From positions 1 to 58,727 of the forward strand of contig JACYLN010000135.1 in assembly GCA_015272515.1 (NCBI GenBank): a stretch of DNA of 58,727 bases, in the 5' to 3' direction. The notes below the pieces were generated by a model. That model was not told where the DNA came from. It searched no databases and worked only from the letters and a program-made list of their open reading frames with translations. This document shows, in pieces, positions 54,644-58,727 of this stretch. The position numbers were made by a program, and so were the translations under genes. Every line of letters starts with the position of its first letter. Position 1 is the stretch's first letter. Source of the stretch: Leptolyngbyaceae cyanobacterium C42_A2020_001 (GTDB lineage: Bacteria; Cyanobacteriota; Cyanobacteriia; Leptolyngbyales; Leptolyngbyaceae).

Positions 54644-54719
54644 TTAATCAAAGATCGACTTTTAAAAACTGAGTACTACCTGGTTATAAAAACCAGTAGC
54701 TATTATCAGCTTTCATTTG

Positions 54720-54765
54720 CCTCTGATAGCTCCCTCAGGGGAGGCAGTCGGAGGTTTTGCATTTT
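54720..54765 (+). terminator. Rho-independent terminator after the SLBB exporter gene
   Basis: Outer arms CCTCTGA and TCGGAGG (54720-54726, 54748-54754) and an inner stem CTCCC/GGGAG with loop TCAG form a two-part stem, followed by TTTTGCATTTTATT. Confidence 0.7.
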
Positions 54766-55104
54766 ATTGGATGGAAAAATCTTCTTGCAGATTGGGTTGA
54801 GCACTGTAAAACCCAGTACCAATCTTTTTTGGGTAAAGATCAGGATTTCGAGAGTGTTGTCAGTCAATCAGCGTTCAATGCTTTGAATGCGATGAATTGG
54901 CACGATTATTAAAATTTTTTGAGACAGCTAAACGACTGACACACAGCCTTTGAGGATATTTAAATTGTTAGGCTAGGTTAACAATGACTCAACTGTAATA
55001 TTTAAGAGTTTTGAGAAGTTGGTGATTAAATTGATCGAGATCTACGGAAACTATTTGCTGAGCGATGCGTCTAAAAAATCAAATACTGTAAATTCTGCTG
55101 AAAC

Positions 55105-55201
55105 ACTTCTGTTAGTTTAATTTAGTTGATTTCTTCGAACAATTGATTGATTCTGAAGAGGTTTTCAAAAGGTCAATTAGTTCTAAAAAACTAACAGAAG
55201 T
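55105..55201. repeat. 14-bp perfect inverted repeat with 69-base spacer
   Basis: ACTTCTGTTAGTTT (55105-55118) and AAACTAACAGAAGT (55188-55201) are exact reverse complements. Pairing extends imperfectly inwards. Each arm contains the ACTAACAGAA motif found twice more downstream. Confidence 0.6.
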
Positions 55202-55464
55202 TGAGAAATGACTGTATTTACTTCTCAGGCTTTTTATTTCTTTATATTCAGGGTTTTGTTTACCGTAAAGAATTCATGAAGTGCTCAGAAAAGCCGCATC
55301 TGCTCAGTAGAAGTAGCCCATAATAGTTCAATAATCAGGTCGCCTACCAGCCTTTTTGTTGCTAGTTATTAACTAATTGCAACCTGTGTGAAGACTAACG
55401 GAACACAATTTGAAACTAACGAAATCCGTTGAGTACTACCTGAAAAACAAGCTGGTTTGTGGTG

Positions 55465-56541
55465 ATGAAAATAGCTCTTGTTCATGACTATCTGACACAA
55501 CGCGGCGGCGCAGAGCGAGTATTTGAGCTACTCTGCAAACGCTTTCCAGAGGCAGATATTTTTACGTCGCTTTACGATCCAGATCGCACGATTGATTTAG
55601 GCGATCGCCTAGTCCGCACTACCGTTTTACAAGGCGTTCCTGGTGCCACCAAATACTTCAGACTCATGGCACCGTTTTACTATCCCGCCTTTCGCGCCCT
55701 TGATTTGCAGGACTATGACTTGATTATTAGTAGCAGCACTAGTTTTGCCAAGGCGGTGAGAAAACGTCCTGATGCTACCCACGTTTGCTTCTGCCACAAT
55801 GTTACGCGCTTTTTGTGGGACACCCAAACTTACCTGCGAGAATACAGTGATTATCAGAATTTCTACCCGTTCATTGAAAAGATTTTCCAGGCGATGCGAC
55901 GGATGGATCTGAAATACGCTCAAGAACCGGATCTCTACATTGCAAATTCCAGTATTGTGGCCGAGCGCATTCGCAAGATTTATGGAAAACGGGCGATCGT
56001 TATCAACTACCCAATTGATGTGAATCGTTTCACCTTTTCAGATAAGAAGGAAAATTATTATCTGGCATCGGCGCGGATGATTAGCTACAAACGGCTGGAC
56101 GTAATTGTAGAAGCGTTTAACTGGTTGGGCTGGACGTTATTGATCACAGGAGATGGTCCAGAACGCGAACGGTTACAAGCACAGGCGCTGGGGAATGTGA
56201 AGTTTTTGGGGCATGTGAGCGATGCTGAACGAACTGAACTCATGTCGAAAGCTCAATCAGTGGTTGTGGCAGCGCTGGAAGACTATGGATTAGTACCGGT
56301 CGAAGCTAATGCCAGTGGTACGCCTGTGATTTCTTACGGAGCGGGTGGAGTGCTGGATACTCAAATTCCAGGAGAAACGGGAATGTTTTTCAAACGGCAA
56401 ACACCTGAATCGTTGCAAACAGCGTTGTTAGAAGGAGCGAAAATTTTGTGGAACTACGAACAGATTCGCGATCATGCCGTCAAACATTTCTCGGAAAATG
56501 CATTTTTTAACAAGGTAGAACAAGTATTAGACTGCGTTTAA
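55465..56541 (+). CDS. WbaZ-type family 4 glycosyltransferase
   Basis: A 358-residue GT-B enzyme. The N-terminus MKIALVHDYLTQRGGAERVF is typical of the WbaZ-like mannosyltransferase group. The donor domain has NYYLASARMISYKRLDVIVE, VVVAALEDYGLVPVEANASG with the E-x7-E pair, and PGETGMFFKRQTPESLQTAL. Three in-line start codons (GTG, GTG, ATG) precede Lys2; the ATG is chosen. It is 48 bases upstream of the wzc gene on the same strand and both are under the repeat-rich leader. Confidence 0.85.
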   Translation: MKIALVHDYLTQRGGAERVFELLCKRFPEADIFTSLYDPDRTIDLGDRLVRTTVLQGVPGATKYFRLMAPFYYPAFRALDLQDYDLIISSSTSFAKAVRKRPDATHVCFCHNVTRFLWDTQTYLREYSDYQNFYPFIEKIFQAMRRMDLKYAQEPDLYIANSSIVAERIRKIYGKRAIVINYPIDVNRFTFSDKKENYYLASARMISYKRLDVIVEAFNWLGWTLLITGDGPERERLQAQALGNVKFLGHVSDAERTELMSKAQSVVVAALEDYGLVPVEANASGTPVISYGAGGVLDTQIPGETGMFFKRQTPESLQTALLEGAKILWNYEQIRDHAVKHFSENAFFNKVEQVLDCV

Positions 56542-56589
56542 TAACCAGTTTGATGATAATCACTAGTACAATTTGATCGGGTGAATTTC

Positions 56590-58727
56590 ATGCAGGCAAC
56601 TCAAAGCATCATCAATCCAGCAATTGAAGCTGAAGCAGGCTATGGACAGATTTTGGCTGTTCTGTTGCGGCGGAAGTTTTGGGTATTGGGAGTACTGGTA
56701 GCTGCGATCTGTGTGTCAGCACTCCAATCGATGCGGCAGGAGCCTACTTTCATCAGTAATATGCAATTGTTGATTGAGCCAAACTATCAGGGGAAGTCAA
56801 ATAGAAATAGCGCAAACTTAGAGAATGAATTTGCGGATGCCAATGTTGAAGTAGATGATGCAACTCAGATTAATTTGCTACAAAGTTCGGCACTTTTGCG
56901 ACAGGCAATGATCTTGCTGCAACCTGAATATCCGGAGATTGATCCTACGGATCCTGGGAATGTAGCGGCTTTTAAGAGAGCGATTAGCGTTAATCAAGTC
57001 GTTCAGCGAACAGGAAGAGACAACATTGCGACTAAGATTTTCCAGATTGTTTACACATCGGATGACCCGGTTAAAACACAGAAAGTGTTGAAAGCGCTGC
57101 AAAAGGTATATTTAGACTATAACCGGGAACAGCAACGACTAAGACTGGCTAAAGGATTGGCATTTGTTAACGAACAGCTACCTCAAATAAAAGGTAAACT
57201 GCAACAGTCTGAGACTGAGTTGAAGCAGTTTCGTAAAAATCAAGAACTGATCGATCCAGATTTGCAAGCAAAGGTGCAAACGGAGGCGTTGTACCGTATT
57301 CAGCAGGAACAACAAAACAATCAAGTTCAGTTGCGCGATCTACGTGCTCGCTTTGTAAATTTGCAGCAGCAGGTTGCCCTTTCGCCACAAAATGCGATCG
57401 CTGTGTCTCGTTTAAGCCAATCGACGCGCTATCAAAGCTTGCTGAATGAGATCCAAAAAACGGAACTGCAACTGGAGCAGCAGCGTGTGCGGTTCAAAGA
57501 CCGGACCCCGTTTGTGCAACAACTGATGAATCAACGTCAACGCCAGGTGGCACTGCTGCAAACCGAAACGCGCCGCCTGTTGGGATCATCCGCGCCGCTA
57601 TCAAGCAGCAGTGGAGAACAGCTTTTATCGCAAGGGCAATTAGGCGCGCTGGATCTGAACTTAGTCAATGCTCTGGTTGAAGCGCAAGTGAATTTGCAAG
57701 CGGCAGAAGCGCGTGAGCAAACGTTGAGAACGATTCAGCAACAGCTTCGGGAGGATCTGCGGCGTTTCCCGGAAATTTTAGCCGAATACGGACGATTGCA
57801 GCCAGAAGTGGAACTGTCACGGGAAACGCTGAAACAATTGCTGAAGGCACAGCAAGATATTGGTTTAGAAATTGCTCGCGGTGGGTTTGATTGGCAAGTC
57901 GTAGAAGAACCCCAGCTCGGTGCAAATACAAGTCCGGGTTTGATGCGAAATCTACTTCTGGGCGCAGTTGCTGGATTGTTGCTGGGAGGAGTTGCTGCCT
58001 TTGCCCGCGAAGCAATGGATGATGCGGTGCATACTTCTGATGAGCTGAAGAAGCAAGTTCCGGTGCCGCTTTTGGGAATGGTTCCAGCGTTGCATCTGGA
58101 ATCTGAGGAAGATCTGCCCCTGTTGAATTTGTCGTTTGGGCGATCGCGAGCATTAGTCAATCCCGACGTAAACTTGCTGCAATGGCAACCGTTCCGAGAA
58201 TCAATGGATTTACTCTATCAAAACATTCAATTGCTTAATGCTACAGAATCGTTAAAATCCCTAGTTGTGACATCGGCATTGGCAGGTGAGGGTAAATCGA
58301 CCCTGATTTTAGGACTTGCAATCAGTGCAGCCCGGTTGCATCAGCGAGTGCTGCTAATTGATGCAGATTTGCGTCGCCCCAGTTTGCATAAGCTACTCAA
58401 TCTACCCAATGATCGCGGTTTATCCACATTGTTGTCTAACGATAGTCCTATTCCCAACCAATTTGATGCCAGAGCATCGAATCTTCGTAGCAACATTTCA
58501 GTCATTACCGCTGGACCAACTCCCAGTGATTCGGCAAAGCTGCTCAGCTCTCAACGAATGCGCGAGGTGATTGCCAGATTCGAGCAGTCCTACGATTTAG
58601 TTCTGCTAGATGCACCACCCGTTTTGGGAATGGTCGATGCTATGCTCGCAGCGTCTTGCAGCAGCGGTGTGTTAATGGTTGGTCGCATTGATCGCGTCAC
58701 TCGCAGTGATCTCTCACAAGCGATCGC
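56590..58727 (+). CDS. wzc: Wzz/Wzc chain-length regulator with BY-kinase domain (partial)
   Basis: The gene runs off the right end; 712 complete codons are visible with no stop. The N-terminal Wzz domain has two membrane helices (about 29-48, FWVLGVLVAAICVSALQ; about 454-472, NLLLGAVAGLLLGGVAA) and a long coiled-coil region (about 190-420) between them. The cytosolic tyrosine-kinase domain shows Walker A AGEGKST at about 565-571, Walker A' LLIDADLRRP near 588, and Walker B YDLVLLDAPP near 671. It controls polymer length and export with the SLBB exporter. The C-terminal Tyr cluster would be outside the window. Confidence 0.92.
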   Translation, partial: MQATQSIINPAIEAEAGYGQILAVLLRRKFWVLGVLVAAICVSALQSMRQEPTFISNMQLLIEPNYQGKSNRNSANLENEFADANVEVDDATQINLLQSSALLRQAMILLQPEYPEIDPTDPGNVAAFKRAISVNQVVQRTGRDNIATKIFQIVYTSDDPVKTQKVLKALQKVYLDYNREQQRLRLAKGLAFVNEQLPQIKGKLQQSETELKQFRKNQELIDPDLQAKVQTEALYRIQQEQQNNQVQLRDLRARFVNLQQQVALSPQNAIAVSRLSQSTRYQSLLNEIQKTELQLEQQRVRFKDRTPFVQQLMNQRQRQVALLQTETRRLLGSSAPLSSSSGEQLLSQGQLGALDLNLVNALVEAQVNLQAAEAREQTLRTIQQQLREDLRRFPEILAEYGRLQPEVELSRETLKQLLKAQQDIGLEIARGGFDWQVVEEPQLGANTSPGLMRNLLLGAVAGLLLGGVAAFAREAMDDAVHTSDELKKQVPVPLLGMVPALHLESEEDLPLLNLSFGRSRALVNPDVNLLQWQPFRESMDLLYQNIQLLNATESLKSLVVTSALAGEGKSTLILGLAISAARLHQRVLLIDADLRRPSLHKLLNLPNDRGLSTLLSNDSPIPNQFDARASNLRSNISVITAGPTPSDSAKLLSSQRMREVIARFEQSYDLVLLDAPPVLGMVDAMLAASCSSGVLMVGRIDRVTRSDLSQAI

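Larger units (their letters stand above)
54644..55464. promoter_or_regulatory. Long repeat-rich leader upstream of the GT4-wzc genes
   Basis: More than 800 bases without a gene. It holds a terminator (54720-54765), a long-armed inverted repeat (55105-55118 with 55188-55201), a palindrome TAGTTA-T-TAACTA (55363-55375) and two direct ACTAACG copies 21 bases apart (55394-55400 and 55415-55421). The ACTAAC(A/G)(G/A)AA motif occurs four times in all, one copy reversed. The region is AT-rich. Confidence 0.5.

Overview
The window is a piece of a cyanobacterial chromosome, probably from a filamentous Leptolyngbya-type lineage. The evidence is psaD (photosystem I), a one-helix high-light-inducible protein, a Psb35-like photosystem II assembly factor, DevB/DevC-type exporter proteins, several families found mainly in cyanobacteria (DUF1517, DUF2949, DUF4346, DICT domain), and very frequent GCGATCGC (HIP1) palindromes. 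No complete insertion sequence, phage, plasmid origin or CRISPR array was seen. Both ends are truncated genes.

Layout. 0-8.4 kb: cell-envelope and stress genes (M23 peptidase, tRNA-Arg(CCG), HAD phosphatase, a degenerate M15-like protein with helical repeats, a bitopic protein, devBC-like exporter genes without devA, dps). 8.6-11.8 kb: S-formylglutathione hydrolase, a PAS-Crp fusion regulator and an acetoacetate-decarboxylase-like protein. 11.8-16.5 kb: a minus-strand run of SDR, SRPBCC, zinc alcohol dehydrogenase, a frameshifted tandem copy of that dehydrogenase and a small exported protein. 16.9-19.4 kb: three envelope proteins (YihY/BrkB, DUF2993, DUF2231). 19.4-28.6 kb: a large GAF protein of unknown function, ffh, an H1-tailed small protein, ppk1 and rsmB. 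28.7-31.4 kb: TerB-like gene, psb35, an unannotated 56-aa hli gene and a DUF1517 gene, a light-stress island.

31.5-45.1 kb is a polysaccharide-synthesis region. It holds a GT2, a three-part fusion (MshEN-like, membrane phosphoglycosyltransferase, WecG/TagA glycosyltransferase), ddl, rfbC-rfbA, two GT4 genes, rfbB coupled to an unusual glycosyltransferase, and another GT2. rfbD is absent, so dTDP-rhamnose synthesis would need a gene elsewhere. 45.1-52.9 kb is mixed: DUF4346, nucleoside hydrolase, DUF1361, a DICT-GAF histidine kinase, psaD, DUF2949 and a Pro/Ser/Thr-rich bitopic protein. 53.2-58.7 kb is the export part of the polysaccharide system: an outer-membrane SLBB exporter, a WbaZ-type GT4 and a Wzz/BY-kinase cut by the window end. 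A long 5' region before the last two genes carries an iterated ACTAAC motif and inverted repeats.

The strongest candidates for something new are the three-domain sugar-transferase fusion, the M15-like protein that has lost its apparent zinc ligands, the 803-aa GAF protein, the hli/psb35 island with an HLR1-like site, the CRP-like palindrome followed by a terminator-like hairpin at 36.6 kb, and the repeat-rich leader at 54.7-55.4 kb. All functional calls come from reading motifs by eye; no database search was possible.
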